Program-made: the position numbers and the translations under genes
NCBI RefSeq assembly: GCF_004349195.1
Contig: NZ_SMLG01000004.1
Coordinates: 248,001-312,000 of the forward strand
Length of the DNA: 64,000 nt
From: Flavobacterium rhamnosiphilum
Lineage (GTDB): Bacteria; Bacteroidota; Bacteroidia; Flavobacteriales; Flavobacteriaceae
Direction: 5' to 3'
In this document: positions 34,759 to 44,690 of the stretch, piece after piece
Layout of the letters: every line of letters starts with the position of its first letter
How positions within the stretch are numbered: the first letter of the stretch is position 1
The notes under the pieces: generated by a model
Seen by the model: the letters and a program-made list of their open reading frames with translations, nothing else
What the model was told of the DNA's origin: nothing
Databases searched by the model: none

Positions 34759-37755
34759 ATGAGAAAAATAGGCGTCAAAATTGTTTTATTTTATGTCTTA
34801 CTTTTCTTTGTAGCTTCAAGTTGTGTTGGGACAAAAATTAATAAGAATAAAGTAATTTTAACCAACGGTCCGTCCAAATCAAAAAATTTGGACAGTATAG
34901 CTTTAAGTAATACTCCTAGACTTTTTGAATTATCTCCCGAAGGAAATAAATGGGTTGATAGTGTTTACAATGCAATGACTTTAGAGGAAAAATTTGGGCA
35001 ATTATTTATGGTTGCCGCATATTCTAATAAAGATACTGTACACTTCAACGCCATTGACAAGCAGATACAAGACAACAAAATTGGAGGATTAATTTTCTTT
35101 CAAGGTGGTCCGGTTCGTCAAGTTAAATTAACCAATCGTTTTCAATCGAAGTCAAAAATCCCTTTGTTTATTGGTAGTGATGCGGAATGGGGATTGAGTA
35201 TGCGACTTGATTCTACGTATCGTTATCCTTGGAATATGACACTTGGAGCCATCCAGGACATGAAATTGTTGGAGAAGGTTGGTGCTCAAATGGGGGAACA
35301 AAGCAAACGATTGGGATTGCAGTTTAACTTTGCCCCGGTTCTCGATATCAATACAAATCCCAGAAATCCCATTATAGGTTTTCGCTCTTTTGGAGAAGAT
35401 AAATTCAAAGTTACAGAACGTGCCATTGCTTTAATGAAAGGCGTTCAGAGCCAAGGAATTTTTTCTACCGGAAAGCATTTCCCCGGTCATGGCGATACCG
35501 AAACGGATTCTCATAAAGGATTGCCAACCATTAATTTTTCTAAAGAAAGATTAGAGCTAGTAGAGTTTTATCCCTATAGAAAAATGTTTCATGAAGGACT
35601 TTCGTCTGTTATGGTGGCGCATTTAAACGTTCCCAGTTTAGAATCAAGACCTAATTATCCTTCCTCTATTTCCTATAATGTGGTAACCAATATTCTTCAA
35701 AAAGAATTAGGATTCAAAGGACTTATTTTTACTGATGCTTTGAATATGAAAGGAGTGAGCAACTTCATGATGCCCAGCGAAATTAATTTTGAAGCTTTTA
35801 TGGCTGGAAACGATGTACTGTTATTTCCTGAAAATGTTTCTACAGCTATTGAGAAATTTAAGCTTGCTTATTCTCTTAATTTATTTACAGACGAAAGATT
35901 GGCTTTTTCTGTAAAAAAAATATTGAAATTCAAATATAAAGCGGGTTTAAACTCTTATAAACCTATTGCAACGGATAACTTATATGACGATTTAAATTCA
36001 TCTAAAAATGATGCTTTACAGTATGAGTTGTATGAAAATGCAGTTACAGTTCTAAAAAACACGGCTGCTGTTTTACCAATAAAAAATTTGGACAAACAAA
36101 AAATAGCCTACGTAAAAATAGGAGATGACAGTAATGATACTTTTGTTTCAACTTTGAAAAAATACACCGAGGTAACTGTAATTGCAGATGTAAATCTGGA
36201 CAGTTTACAAGTAAAATTACAACCGTTTACAACTGTAATCATTGGATATCACAAATCGGATGTTGCTTTCAAAAATGACGATTTAAAATCAAATGAATTA
36301 TTTAAGATCAATTTTTTAGCCAAAAATAATAATGTAATTCTGAATGTTTTTACCAAACCCTATTCGTTATTACCCATTACAAATTTTAATGATATCGAAG
36401 GATTGGTTGTTTCCTATCAAAACAGTGCTATTGCACAAGTTGTTTCTGCAGAACTAATCTTTGGAGCGATTGAAGCCAAAGGAAAATTACCAGTTTCTAT
36501 AAATTCAAGTTTTAAAGTAAATGACGGATTATCAACCGAAAAGTTAAATCGCTTGGGATTCACAACTCCTGAGAATGTAGGAATGAATGCTGCAATTTTG
36601 TCAAAAATTGATGCTATCGCCAATAAAGCGATTAATGGTAAAATGACACCCGGAATTCAGGTTTTGGTAGCCAGAAAAGGAAAAGTAATTTATCAGAAAT
36701 CATTCGGACATCATACGTATGATAAAACTATAAAAGTTGAAAATTCAGACATTTATGATGTTGCCTCGTTGACAAAAATACTGGCTACGTTGCCCAATGT
36801 AATGCTGCAATACGATCATCAAAAAATAAATTTGGGAACTACATTAGAAACAATGTGTCCTATTTTTAAAGATTCGAATAAGGCGAATATTAATTTTAAG
36901 GATTTATTGTCTCATTATGCGGGACTTGCCGCAGGAATTCCATTTTATAAAGCGACAGTGGACAAATCGAAATTTCCATCTGAAAAATACTTCAGAAAAA
37001 TTTCTGAAGAGCAGTTTTCTAAACGATTGACAGACAGTCTTTTTATAAGAAATGATTTTAGCGACACAATAATGAAAATGATTGTTAAGAGTAAAATTTC
37101 ATTGAAAAAAGAATACAAGTACAGTGATCTTACTTTTATGATTTTGAAAGATTATTTAGAAAAAACAACGGGTAAAACATTGGATGTTTTAATTCAAGAG
37201 AATTTCTATCGCTCACTCGGAATGAATAATTCCAGTTTTAATCCATTGACTAAATTTGATAAAAACAGAATTCCTCCAACAGAAACAGATACGTATTTCC
37301 GTCATCAGCTTTTGCAAGGGGATGTCAATGATTTGTCAGCAGCTTTAGAAGGTGGTGTTTCGGGTCATGCCGGCGTTTTTTCGAATGCTATGGATGTGGC
37401 TAAAATGATGGAGCTTTATTTGCAAAAAGGAAGTTATGGCAATCAGCAGTATTTTTCTGAAAAAACATTTGAAGATTTCAATACGTGTTATTTTTGTGCT
37501 GCAGGAAATAGGAGAGGTGTTGGTTTTGATAAACCACAATTGGGTACTGAAGGACCTACGTGCGGTTGTGCTTCCATGACAAGTTTTGGACACACCGGTT
37601 ACACAGGAACGATGGCTTGGGCTGATCCAGAAACGCAAATTGTCTATGTGTTTTTATCCAACAGAACTTTTCCAGTTGCAGGTGAAAATAGATTATCTAA
37701 AGAAAACATTAGGGAAGATATCCAGAAGGTAATTTATGAAGCGATTGTACACTAG
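34759..37755 (+). CDS. Fusion of a GH3 (NagZ-like) glycosidase and a class C beta-lactamase/serine hydrolase, lipoprotein
   Basis: This 998-residue two-enzyme protein has an N-terminal lipoprotein signal (LFFVASSCVG). Residues about 45-400 form a GH3 domain with the NagZ signature KHFPGHGDTETDSH (His/Asp dyad region near 239-250) and probable nucleophile Asp326 in IFTDALNMKG. A GH3 C-terminal-like domain follows (to about 610). Residues about 620-998 are a beta-lactamase/PBP-like serine hydrolase with Ser670-Leu-Thr-Lys673 and Tyr788-Ser-Asp790, ending in GHTGYTGTMAW. The likely role is combined cutting of amino-sugar linkages and stem peptides in periplasmic peptidoglycan turnover. The ATG at 34759 is preferred over an upstream frame overlapping the previous gene. 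Confidence 0.92.
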   Translation: MRKIGVKIVLFYVLLFFVASSCVGTKINKNKVILTNGPSKSKNLDSIALSNTPRLFELSPEGNKWVDSVYNAMTLEEKFGQLFMVAAYSNKDTVHFNAIDKQIQDNKIGGLIFFQGGPVRQVKLTNRFQSKSKIPLFIGSDAEWGLSMRLDSTYRYPWNMTLGAIQDMKLLEKVGAQMGEQSKRLGLQFNFAPVLDINTNPRNPIIGFRSFGEDKFKVTERAIALMKGVQSQGIFSTGKHFPGHGDTETDSHKGLPTINFSKERLELVEFYPYRKMFHEGLSSVMVAHLNVPSLESRPNYPSSISYNVVTNILQKELGFKGLIFTDALNMKGVSNFMMPSEINFEAFMAGNDVLLFPENVSTAIEKFKLAYSLNLFTDERLAFSVKKILKFKYKAGLNSYKPIATDNLYDDLNSSKNDALQYELYENAVTVLKNTAAVLPIKNLDKQKIAYVKIGDDSNDTFVSTLKKYTEVTVIADVNLDSLQVKLQPFTTVIIGYHKSDVAFKNDDLKSNELFKINFLAKNNNVILNVFTKPYSLLPITNFNDIEGLVVSYQNSAIAQVVSAELIFGAIEAKGKLPVSINSSFKVNDGLSTEKLNRLGFTTPENVGMNAAILSKIDAIANKAINGKMTPGIQVLVARKGKVIYQKSFGHHTYDKTIKVENSDIYDVASLTKILATLPNVMLQYDHQKINLGTTLETMCPIFKDSNKANINFKDLLSHYAGLAAGIPFYKATVDKSKFPSEKYFRKISEEQFSKRLTDSLFIRNDFSDTIMKMIVKSKISLKKEYKYSDLTFMILKDYLEKTTGKTLDVLIQENFYRSLGMNNSSFNPLTKFDKNRIPPTETDTYFRHQLLQGDVNDLSAALEGGVSGHAGVFSNAMDVAKMMELYLQKGSYGNQQYFSEKTFEDFNTCYFCAAGNRRGVGFDKPQLGTEGPTCGCASMTSFGHTGYTGTMAWADPETQIVYVFLSNRTFPVAGENRLSKENIREDIQKVIYEAIVH

Positions 37756-37821
37756 CCTAATTTTAATGTAATAATTAGGACTTAGCCCAAATGAGATTAG
37801 CAAACAATTTCATTTGGGCTA
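37756..37821 (+). terminator. Double hairpin after the GH3 fusion gene
   Basis: Two consecutive stems: CCTAATT / AATTAGG (37756-37779) and a perfect 12-bp TAGCCCAAATGA / TCATTTGGGCTA (37783-37821). The T tract after the second is weak (TTGTTATT), so termination may be partial. Confidence 0.55.
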
Positions 37822-37914
37822 TTGTTATTAAAAGCGTTATTATGAATTTTATTTGAAGTATTTAGTTTCAAACTTCACTCTGTATTATAGTATATTTGAG
37901 CTAAAAATAGCTTG

Positions 37915-38553
37915 ATGAAAAATAAGAATACCGTTTTTACAAAAGTCAATTTAATTGTGTTGCTTTTTTGCATGACTTTTGTAAATGCTCAAAATATGGA
38001 TATAAATATGCTACGCGATATTAATGTAGATAGAAATAAAGACTTAGATCCCACTTTTAAATTGGTAACGAATAGTGCGGTTCCATTTAGTGTTGCAACT
38101 CCCATTATTATATATTCTGTTGGTTTAATAAAGAAAGATAGTTCCATCAAGAAACAGGCAATTTTTATAGGAGAAACATTTTTAGTGAATGCATTTATTA
38201 CCACTGCATTGAAACATACTATGAAAAGGGACAGACCATTTGAAACCTATCCCGATATTGATCAAGCAACATCGGCAGTGGAGAGTTCATTTCCTTCCGG
38301 TCATACTTCTTTAGCTTTTGCAACAGCAACATCACTGAGCATAGCATATCCCAAATGGTACGTAATTGCGCCATCTTTTGTATGGGCAGGAGCAGTAGGA
38401 TATTCACGAATGCATTTAGGGGTTCATTATTCAAGTGATGTATTTGCAGGAGCAATTATAGGAAGCGGCTCGGCTTATCTCAGCCATAAAGTGAATAAAT
38501 GGATTAATAAAAAAAGGTCTAAAAAAGGACAAGTAGCGCATGAAACAATGTAA
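37915..38553 (+). CDS. PAP2-family membrane-associated phosphatase
   Basis: This 212-residue type 2 phosphatidic acid phosphatase family enzyme has the full signature: KHTMKRDRP, SSFPSGHTSLAFA and SRMHLGVHYSSDV, with the catalytic His in the last two. An N-terminal signal (LIVLLFCMTFVNAQ) and four or five helices suggest an active site facing the periplasm. Possible substrates are undecaprenyl pyrophosphate or lipid A phosphates; the sequence does not decide. The ATG at 37915 is chosen over a TTG one codon earlier. Confidence 0.9.
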   Translation: MKNKNTVFTKVNLIVLLFCMTFVNAQNMDINMLRDINVDRNKDLDPTFKLVTNSAVPFSVATPIIIYSVGLIKKDSSIKKQAIFIGETFLVNAFITTALKHTMKRDRPFETYPDIDQATSAVESSFPSGHTSLAFATATSLSIAYPKWYVIAPSFVWAGAVGYSRMHLGVHYSSDVFAGAIIGSGSAYLSHKVNKWINKKRSKKGQVAHETM

Positions 38554-38633
38554 TTATCTTTTATAGTATTTAACTTAAATTTCCATAAAAGGCATTCCTA
38601 TTTTTCTTAAATTCGTTTCATTAAAACACATAC

Positions 38634-39767
38634 ATGAAAATTGCAATAGTTTGTTATCCTACCTTTGGAGGAAGTGGTGTTGTCGCTACAGAATTAGGTC
38701 TTGAATTGGCAAGACGTGGTCACGAAATTCATTTTATAACGTATAGCCAACCCGTTCGTTTGGCGCTTTTAAATGCAAATGTGCATTATCACGAAGTGAA
38801 TGTTCCTGAATATCCATTGTTTCATTATCAACCTTACGAATTGGCTTTGTCAAGCAAATTAGTTGACATGGTAAAGTTATATAAAATCGAATTGCTTCAC
38901 GTGCATTATGCTATTCCGCATGCTTATGCGGGGTATATGGCAAAACAAATGCTGAAAGATGAGGGAATTAATATTCCAATGGTGACTACACTTCACGGAA
39001 CTGATATAACATTAGTAGGGAATCATCCATTCTATAAACCAGCAGTAACTTTTAGCATTAACAAATCGGATTTTGTTACTTCGGTTTCCCAAAGTTTGAA
39101 AGATGATACCCATAAATTATTTAATATAAAAAACGAAATTGAGGTAATTCCTAATTTTATAGAATTAGATAAAAACGTCAATGATCCCACTATTGCTTGT
39201 CATCGTTCCGTAATGGCAAAGGAAAATGAGCGAATCATTACTCATATCAGTAACTTCAGAAAAGTAAAACGAATTCCGGATATAATTAAAATTTTCTATA
39301 CTATTCAAAAAGAGATTCCTGCTAAATTGATGATGGTAGGAGATGGTCCTGAAAAAGAAAAAGCAGAATATTTATGTCAGGAATTAGGAATTCAGGATAA
39401 AGTTATTTTTTTTGGAAACAGTAATGAAATCGATAAAATTTTGAGTTATACTGATTTATTCCTGTTGCCATCTGAAACCGAAAGTTTTGGACTTGCCGCT
39501 TTAGAAGCAATGGCTTGGAGTGTTCCTGTAATTTCAAGTAACTCTGGAGGCTTACCAGAAGTAAATTTTGACGGTATTTCTGGATATTTGAGTGATGTGG
39601 GAAACACGGATGAAATGGCACAAAATGCTTTGAAAATTTTAAAAGACGATGCTACTCTTCAGAAATTTAAAGAAAATGCGCTGTCAGTTGCAAAACAATT
39701 TGACATCAAAAACATCTTGCCACTTTACGAAGAATTATATAAAAAAGCCATAAAAAAATACGCATAG
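38634..39767 (+). CDS. bshA: N-acetyl-alpha-D-glucosaminyl L-malate synthase BshA
   Basis: BshA is a GT4 glycosyltransferase that joins GlcNAc from UDP-GlcNAc to L-malate, the first step of bacillithiol synthesis. The 377-residue protein begins MKIAIVCYPTFGGSGVVATE, typical of BshA, and has LLHVHYAIPHAYAGYMAKQM and TTLHGTDITLVG. The retaining GT4 motif ESFGLAALEAMAWSVPVISS contains the UDP-binding Glu pair. BshB and BshC genes are not in the window. Many Flavobacteria make bacillithiol, so the assignment fits. Confidence 0.95.
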   Translation: MKIAIVCYPTFGGSGVVATELGLELARRGHEIHFITYSQPVRLALLNANVHYHEVNVPEYPLFHYQPYELALSSKLVDMVKLYKIELLHVHYAIPHAYAGYMAKQMLKDEGINIPMVTTLHGTDITLVGNHPFYKPAVTFSINKSDFVTSVSQSLKDDTHKLFNIKNEIEVIPNFIELDKNVNDPTIACHRSVMAKENERIITHISNFRKVKRIPDIIKIFYTIQKEIPAKLMMVGDGPEKEKAEYLCQELGIQDKVIFFGNSNEIDKILSYTDLFLLPSETESFGLAALEAMAWSVPVISSNSGGLPEVNFDGISGYLSDVGNTDEMAQNALKILKDDATLQKFKENALSVAKQFDIKNILPLYEELYKKAIKKYA

Positions 39768-39839
39768 ATTTTACATTTTTCTATAATAGAAGCAAGTAAC
39801 ATTTTTTAAATTTAATTTATTAATCAATAAAATTCTGCA

Positions 39840-40268
39840 ATGAAAAAAATATTAGTAGCACTAGTGGCTGTAACTTTAGTTTCCTGTGGCGCAACATCTA
39901 CAAAAAGTTCCGATAAAAATTCTTTATATGAAGTCTTGACCCAACAGACGAATGGCGGTGCAAGTATTCGTTTTTTTGAGATTCTTTCGGAACCAAATGA
40001 AATTGCAATGCTACAGAATGATGAAAATTTAAAAAATAAAATTAGTCCGAATGATATTCAGACTTCTAATTTTATAGTTTTGAATATGGGTGAAAAAACT
40101 TCGGGAGGTTATAGTATAGGAATTGATACTGTAGTAGAAACCGATAAAAATATTGTTATCACTATAAAAGAAACTAGCCCTGAACCTGGGAGCATGGTTA
40201 CACAAGCATTTACAAATCCTTTTTGTGTAGTCAAAATAAATTCCAAAAAAGAAATTATTTTTAAATAA
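39840..40268 (+). CDS. PrcB-like domain lipoprotein
   Basis: This 142-residue lipoprotein has a signal ending at Cys16 (TLVSCGATS). The C-terminal half matches the PrcB_C pattern: NFIVLNMGEKTSGGYSIGI, then an ETSPEPGSMVTQAFTNPFCV segment. PrcB of Treponema denticola is the accessory lipoprotein of the dentilisin protease complex. Here no such protease is adjacent, so the name describes the domain only. A convergent terminator follows two bases after the stop. Confidence 0.78.
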   Translation: MKKILVALVAVTLVSCGATSTKSSDKNSLYEVLTQQTNGGASIRFFEILSEPNEIAMLQNDENLKNKISPNDIQTSNFIVLNMGEKTSGGYSIGIDTVVETDKNIVITIKETSPEPGSMVTQAFTNPFCVVKINSKKEIIFK

Positions 40269-40270
40269 AA

Positions 40271-40298
40271 AAAACGCCACTAGAAATAGTGGCGTTTT
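40271..40298. terminator. Bidirectional terminator between convergent genes
   Basis: A perfect 12-bp stem AAAACGCCACTA / TAGTGGCGTTTT around a GAAA loop, with A and T tracts on both sides. The ACTA-GAAA-TAGT centre is the same as in the hairpin at 5467-5494. Confidence 0.88.
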
Positions 40299-40318
40299 TA
40301 ATATGTTTTCTAAAAATA

Positions 40319-40825
40319 TTAGAATTGGTATCTAAGTCCTAGTGCAATATCAGAACCGTAATTGTTTTCGTAATATCCATTTCCTCCAAACTCAGGTCTG
40401 AAATCTAATGAAATTAACAAAGGAATGTCAAAATTGTATTCAATACCAATATCTCCAGCAGCAAATACAAACGTTTCATTAAATGAATTGTTGTCATTGT
40501 CATCATAACTGTAGCTTCCTACACCACCACCTACACCAGCATACCAGTTGAAACCACCATCAATGTTCCATACCCATTGGTACAAAGCTGCTAATTTTAC
40601 TGCATTGTCATCAAAACCATTATTGTTGTAGTTACTTCTGTTTCTCCAACCTAAATCAAGTTCAAGTCTATTGTTGCTTCCTAATGCTCTTTGGTAAGAA
40701 AGTTCTCCACCAAAACCATTATTACCACCTAAACGTAATCCCAATGCGTTTTTCGAAATGTCTTGTGCTTGTGCGGTAAATGCTAATCCAATTAACATTA
40801 TTGCCGATAAAATAATTTTTTTCAT
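40319..40825 (-). CDS. Small outer-membrane beta-barrel protein
   Basis: The 168-residue protein has a clear signal peptide (MKKIILSAIMLIGLAFTAQA). The mature part is rich in G, N, Y and D with alternating strands (LRLGGNNGFGGELSYQRAL and GGFNWYAGVGGGVGSYSY). It ends in a beta-signal with terminal Phe (SDIALGLRYQF), as BAM substrates do. About eight strands can be counted, similar to OmpA/OmpW-size barrels. Function unknown. A -7-like element TACATTTG (minus strand, 40845-40852) lies 20 bases before the start. Confidence 0.85.
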   Translation of the reverse strand: MKKIILSAIMLIGLAFTAQAQDISKNALGLRLGGNNGFGGELSYQRALGSNNRLELDLGWRNRSNYNNNGFDDNAVKLAALYQWVWNIDGGFNWYAGVGGGVGSYSYDDNDNNSFNETFVFAAGDIGIEYNFDIPLLISLDFRPEFGGNGYYENNYGSDIALGLRYQF

Positions 40826-40944
40826 AAGTAAGTTTTTATAGCTACAAATGTATGATTTAGTAGGATATGAATTTTATAAAATTTTAAAGAAAAGTTATAT
40901 AATTTACGTTTTTTTAGAATTTTGATACCTTTTTTATATTGGCA

Positions 40945-41784
40945 TTACATTAGGATATTTTGTTTCGAGAAAAGCGCTGAAGGCACTATTTGATTGCTTA
41001 AAATATCTTCCATTTCAAAAAGATTTTCTTCTTCAACATAGTTTGTTTCGGAATAACTATATAATTTCCAACGCTTTTTATTGTATTCCAATGCAGTCAA
41101 ATTCTCCACCCAATCCCCGGAATTTAAATACAAAGTTGCACCATTTTTGTTTTCTTTATGAATCATTTTCGGTTCATGGATATGCCCACAAATAACATAG
41201 TCATAGTTGTTTTCTATAGCTAATTCGGTGGCTGTTTTCTCAAAATCAGAAATGTGTTTTACTGCTTTTTTGACGCTTGCTTTTATTTTTTTAGAAAAAG
41301 AATACGGTTCTCTTCCTAATTTTGACAAACACCAATTGACAAAACGGTTTGAAAGTATTAAATAATCATATCCTAAACCGCCAAGTTTGGCAATCCATTT
41401 TGAGTGTTGTACAGAAGCATCAAAGACATCGCCATGAAATATCCAAGCTTTTTTGTCATCAAGGTCTAATACTAATTTGTCCACTAATGCAAAATTACCC
41501 ATATTCATGTCGCTAAATTTTCGGAGCATTTCGTCATGATTTCCTGTGATGTAGTAAACCTTAGTCCCTTTGGATGCAAAACTTATAATTTTTTGTATGA
41601 CTTTTAAATGTGCTTTTGGAAAGTAGGATTTTCGGAACTGCCATACATCTATAATATCACCATTCAAGACTAACGTTTTAGGCTTTATAGAAGATAAATA
41701 ATTATAAAGTTCTTTAGCATGACTACCAAAAGTTCCAAGGTGCACATCAGAAATCACCACTAACTCGACTTTTCTTTTTTTCAA
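40945..41784 (-). CDS. LpxH-like calcineurin-type metallophosphoesterase
   Basis: This 279-residue metallophosphoesterase has all five metal motifs: ISDVHLGTFGSH, LNGDIIDVWQ, ITGNHDE, WIFHGDVFD and ICGHIHEPKMI. The layout is that of UDP-2,3-diacylglucosamine hydrolases (LpxH type), which make lipid X in lipid A synthesis, but several Bacteroidota paralogues share it and the substrate is not proven. The start is a TTG (MKKRKVELVVISD); no in-frame ATG is available upstream. It is transcribed divergently from aroC. Confidence 0.85.
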   Translation of the reverse strand: MKKRKVELVVISDVHLGTFGSHAKELYNYLSSIKPKTLVLNGDIIDVWQFRKSYFPKAHLKVIQKIISFASKGTKVYYITGNHDEMLRKFSDMNMGNFALVDKLVLDLDDKKAWIFHGDVFDASVQHSKWIAKLGGLGYDYLILSNRFVNWCLSKLGREPYSFSKKIKASVKKAVKHISDFEKTATELAIENNYDYVICGHIHEPKMIHKENKNGATLYLNSGDWVENLTALEYNKKRWKLYSYSETNYVEEENLFEMEDILSNQIVPSALFSKQNILM

Positions 41785-41907
41785 TGTATTTGAATTTGAA
41801 GTTTACCAAATTAATAGAATTATTAGCAATAGAAATGAAATTAAAGGTTAAGAAATCTAAGACAAGATTAAATTAATATCAATAAATGTGAAATGTTTCT
41901 TAAAACT

Positions 41908-41929
41908 TTATCCCGAAATCTCGGGATAA
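41908..41929. repeat. Short palindrome in the divergent aroC / phosphoesterase promoter region
   Basis: A perfect 9-bp stem TTATCCCGA / TCGGGATAA with AATC loop. It lies between two divergently transcribed genes, where a terminator is not expected. It is either an operator-like palindrome or a copy of a dispersed repeat. Confidence 0.5.
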
Positions 41930-41954
41930 GCTTTTAAACTTTAAACTAAAATGG

Positions 41955-41962
41955 TACTTTTG
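41955..41962 (+). promoter_or_regulatory. -7 element TACTTTTG of aroC
   Basis: Matches TAnnTTTG 16 bases before the aroC ATG. No TTG lies at the right distance for a -33 box, so the promoter is only partly supported. Confidence 0.4.
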
Positions 41963-41978
41963 TTCAAAACTAATTATA

Positions 41979-43037
41979 ATGGCAGGAAATAGCTACGGAA
42001 CACTATTTAGAATAACAACTTTTGGAGAATCACATGGTGAAGCATTAGGCGGTATAATAGATGGTTGCCCTCCTGGAATAACTATAGATTTAGATGCAAT
42101 TCAATTTGAAATGTCAAGAAGAAAGCCGGGTCAATCGGCTATAGTTACCCAACGTAAAGAGCCGGATGATGTACAATTTCTTTCCGGAATATTTGAAGGT
42201 AAAACAACTGGAACTCCCATAGGTTTCATTATCCCGAATACCAATCAAAAATCAGACGATTACTCTCATATAAAAGATAATTACAGACCCAGTCATGCCG
42301 ATTATGTGTATGAGAAAAAATATGGTGTTCGTGATTACCGTGGAGGTGGACGAAGTTCTGCACGTGAAACCGCCAGCAGAGTGGTGGCTGGAGCGGTAGC
42401 CAAACAAATGTTACCAGAAATAAAAATCAACGCTTACGTTTCTTCAGTAGGTCCTATTTTTTTAGAAAAACCATACCAAGAATTAGATTTTTCAAAAACT
42501 GAAAATAATCCTGTTCGTTGTCCTGATGAAGCATCAGCGGTAATTATGGAGGAATATATTCGTGATATTCGCAAACAAGGGGACACTGTTGGTGGAACCG
42601 TAACTTGTGTGATTCAAAATGTGCCTATTGGTTTAGGAGAGCCGGTATTTGACAAACTTCATGCTGAATTGGGCAAAGCCATGCTTTCTATTAATGCCGT
42701 AAAAGGATTTGAATTTGGAAGTGGTTTTTGCGGAGCTAAGATGAAAGGAAGCGAGCACAATGATTTATACAATCCTGACGGAACTACTAAAACGAATCTT
42801 TCAGGAGGAATCCAAGGCGGAATTAGTAATGGAATGGATATTTATTTCCGTGTGGCTTTCAAGCCTGTAGCTACAATTATGCAAAAACAAGAATCATTGG
42901 ATAACAAAGGTAATATTACCGAGATGACTGGAAAAGGGCGTCATGATCCTTGTGTAGTGCCGCGTGCAGTGCCTATAGTTGAGGCAATGGCTGCCATTGT
43001 ACTTGCTGATTTTTATTTAATAAACAAAACCTATTAA
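41979..43037 (+). CDS. aroC: Chorismate synthase
   Basis: AroC converts 5-enolpyruvylshikimate 3-phosphate to chorismate, the last shared step of aromatic biosynthesis, and needs reduced FMN. The 352-residue protein has the signatures [19 protein letters not shown], the central [29 protein letters not shown], and the C-terminal [18 protein letters not shown]. The catalytic His residues in SHGEA and in GRHDP are intact. No other aromatic genes are adjacent. Confidence 0.97.
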   Translation: MAGNSYGTLFRITTFGESHGEALGGIIDGCPPGITIDLDAIQFEMSRRKPGQSAIVTQRKEPDDVQFLSGIFEGKTTGTPIGFIIPNTNQKSDDYSHIKDNYRPSHADYVYEKKYGVRDYRGGGRSSARETASRVVAGAVAKQMLPEIKINAYVSSVGPIFLEKPYQELDFSKTENNPVRCPDEASAVIMEEYIRDIRKQGDTVGGTVTCVIQNVPIGLGEPVFDKLHAELGKAMLSINAVKGFEFGSGFCGAKMKGSEHNDLYNPDGTTKTNLSGGIQGGISNGMDIYFRVAFKPVATIMQKQESLDNKGNITEMTGKGRHDPCVVPRAVPIVEAMAAIVLADFYLINKTY

Positions 43038-43188
43038 TATTAATTTTTGAAGCTTTTCCTGCTTTATACTTTATCTTTCTTTACTGTAAACAGGAAAAGG
43101 ATGCTGTTTTAAAGTTCACGGAACTCTTATGAAAATAAAAGTGAAGTGAAATAATCAGGGCTAAGACTAAAACCTAACAATCAATTTA

Positions 43189-44469
43189 ATGAATACCAAA
43201 ACAACTAAAAAACCATCTTTTTTTTCAGGATTAACAGGACAAATATTAATAGCTATGGTTTTGGGCGCCATTCTGGGAATTATAATTCATAATTCAATTT
43301 CTCCAGAAGCAGCTCAAGGCTTTAGTGCAAAAATTAAAATCCTCGCAACAATTTTCATTAGATTAGTTCAAATGATTATCTCGCCATTAGTTTTTACAAC
43401 GCTTGTTGTAGGAATTGCAAAACTGGGTGATATTAAAGCAGTAGGAAGAATAGGCGGTAAAGCAATGGGTTGGTTTTTTACGGCTTCATTCGTATCGTTA
43501 TTATTGGGAATGTTTTTTGTAAACATACTTGAACCGGGAGTTGGACTTAATTTATCAAATGTTGATTTAGCCTCTGTCTCAGAAGTTACTGCAAAAACTC
43601 AAAATATATCCTTTGAAAACTTTATAGAGCATATTGTACCAAAAAGTATTTTTGAAGCAATGGCTACCAATGAAATTTTACAAATTGTAATTTTTTCTAT
43701 TTTCTTTGGTTTAGCGGCAGCAGCATTGGGAGATTATGTAAAGCCTGTTACAAATGCTTTAGATAAAACCTCTCATATTGTTCTTAAAATGGTTAACTAC
43801 GTAATGAAGTTTGCTCCAATAGGTGTTTTTGGTGCGATTGCCGGAGTATTCGCCGTAAGAGATTTTCAGGAATTAGCGATTACATATTTCAAATTTTTTG
43901 GTTCATTCTTAGTGGGAATTTCATCACTTTGGCTGGTATTAATAGTAGTAGGTTATATTTTTCTAAAAAGTAGAATGACCGTTTTACTTAAAAGAATTGT
44001 GAGCCCTTTGATTATTGCTTTTGGAACAACCAGTAGCGAAGCAGTTTTTCCAAAATTAACGGAAGAATTAGAACGTTTTGGAGTAAAAGACAGAATTGTT
44101 TCTTTCATGTTACCACTTGGGTATTCTTTCAACCTGGATGGAAGTATGATGTACATGACTTTTGCCAGTATTTTTATTGCTCAAGCCTACGGAATCGATT
44201 TAGATTTAGGAACACAAATGACCATGCTTTTAGTTTTAATGCTTACCAGCAAAGGTATTGCAGGTGTTCCAAGAGCAAGTTTAGTAGTGGTTGCTGCAAC
44301 CTGCGGTATGTTTGACATTCCAATTGAAGGAATCGCATTAATTTTACCAATAGATCATTTTTGCGATATGTTTCGTAGTGCAACAAATGTTTTAGGGAAT
44401 GCCTTGGCTACATCCGTTGTTGGTCAATGGGAAGGTGATGATGAAAATGAAGCTGTAATTTCAGAATAG
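43189..44469 (+). CDS. Dicarboxylate/amino-acid:cation symporter (DAACS family)
   Basis: This 426-residue inner-membrane transporter of the GltP/DctA family imports glutamate, aspartate or C4-dicarboxylates with protons or sodium. Eight helices and two re-entrant hairpins are implied. The serine-rich hairpin motif appears as AFGTTSSEAVFPKL, the NMDGT-like motif as SFNLDGSMMYMTFA, and the second hairpin as TSKGIAGVPRASLVV. The conserved C-terminal DHFCDMFRSATNVLGN is present, including the Asp and Arg that bind the substrate carboxylate. It stands alone with its own terminator. Confidence 0.93.
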   Translation: MNTKTTKKPSFFSGLTGQILIAMVLGAILGIIIHNSISPEAAQGFSAKIKILATIFIRLVQMIISPLVFTTLVVGIAKLGDIKAVGRIGGKAMGWFFTASFVSLLLGMFFVNILEPGVGLNLSNVDLASVSEVTAKTQNISFENFIEHIVPKSIFEAMATNEILQIVIFSIFFGLAAAALGDYVKPVTNALDKTSHIVLKMVNYVMKFAPIGVFGAIAGVFAVRDFQELAITYFKFFGSFLVGISSLWLVLIVVGYIFLKSRMTVLLKRIVSPLIIAFGTTSSEAVFPKLTEELERFGVKDRIVSFMLPLGYSFNLDGSMMYMTFASIFIAQAYGIDLDLGTQMTMLLVLMLTSKGIAGVPRASLVVVAATCGMFDIPIEGIALILPIDHFCDMFRSATNVLGNALATSVVGQWEGDDENEAVISE

Positions 44470-44505
44470 CTGTAATTTTAAGTTTTTCTGGTAAATGATA
44501 TATTT

Positions 44506-44531
44506 AACCTGCTCAATTAGTTGAGCAGGTT
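44506..44531 (+). terminator. Terminator of the symporter gene
   Basis: An 11-bp perfect stem AACCTGCTCAA / TTGAGCAGGTT with TTAG loop and a T run. Confidence 0.88.
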
Positions 44532-44690
44532 TTTTTATGTTTAAAAATTAAATTGGAAACATTTTTTAATTTTACGGCTAGTAGTGCTCTTTTTTGAATA
44601 TCTATTTATTCTGTTTATTTTAATATATAATGTGTGTATATGGCTCCTTTTTTTATTAAAAAATGTATATTTGATAAACTCTAATTGTTT

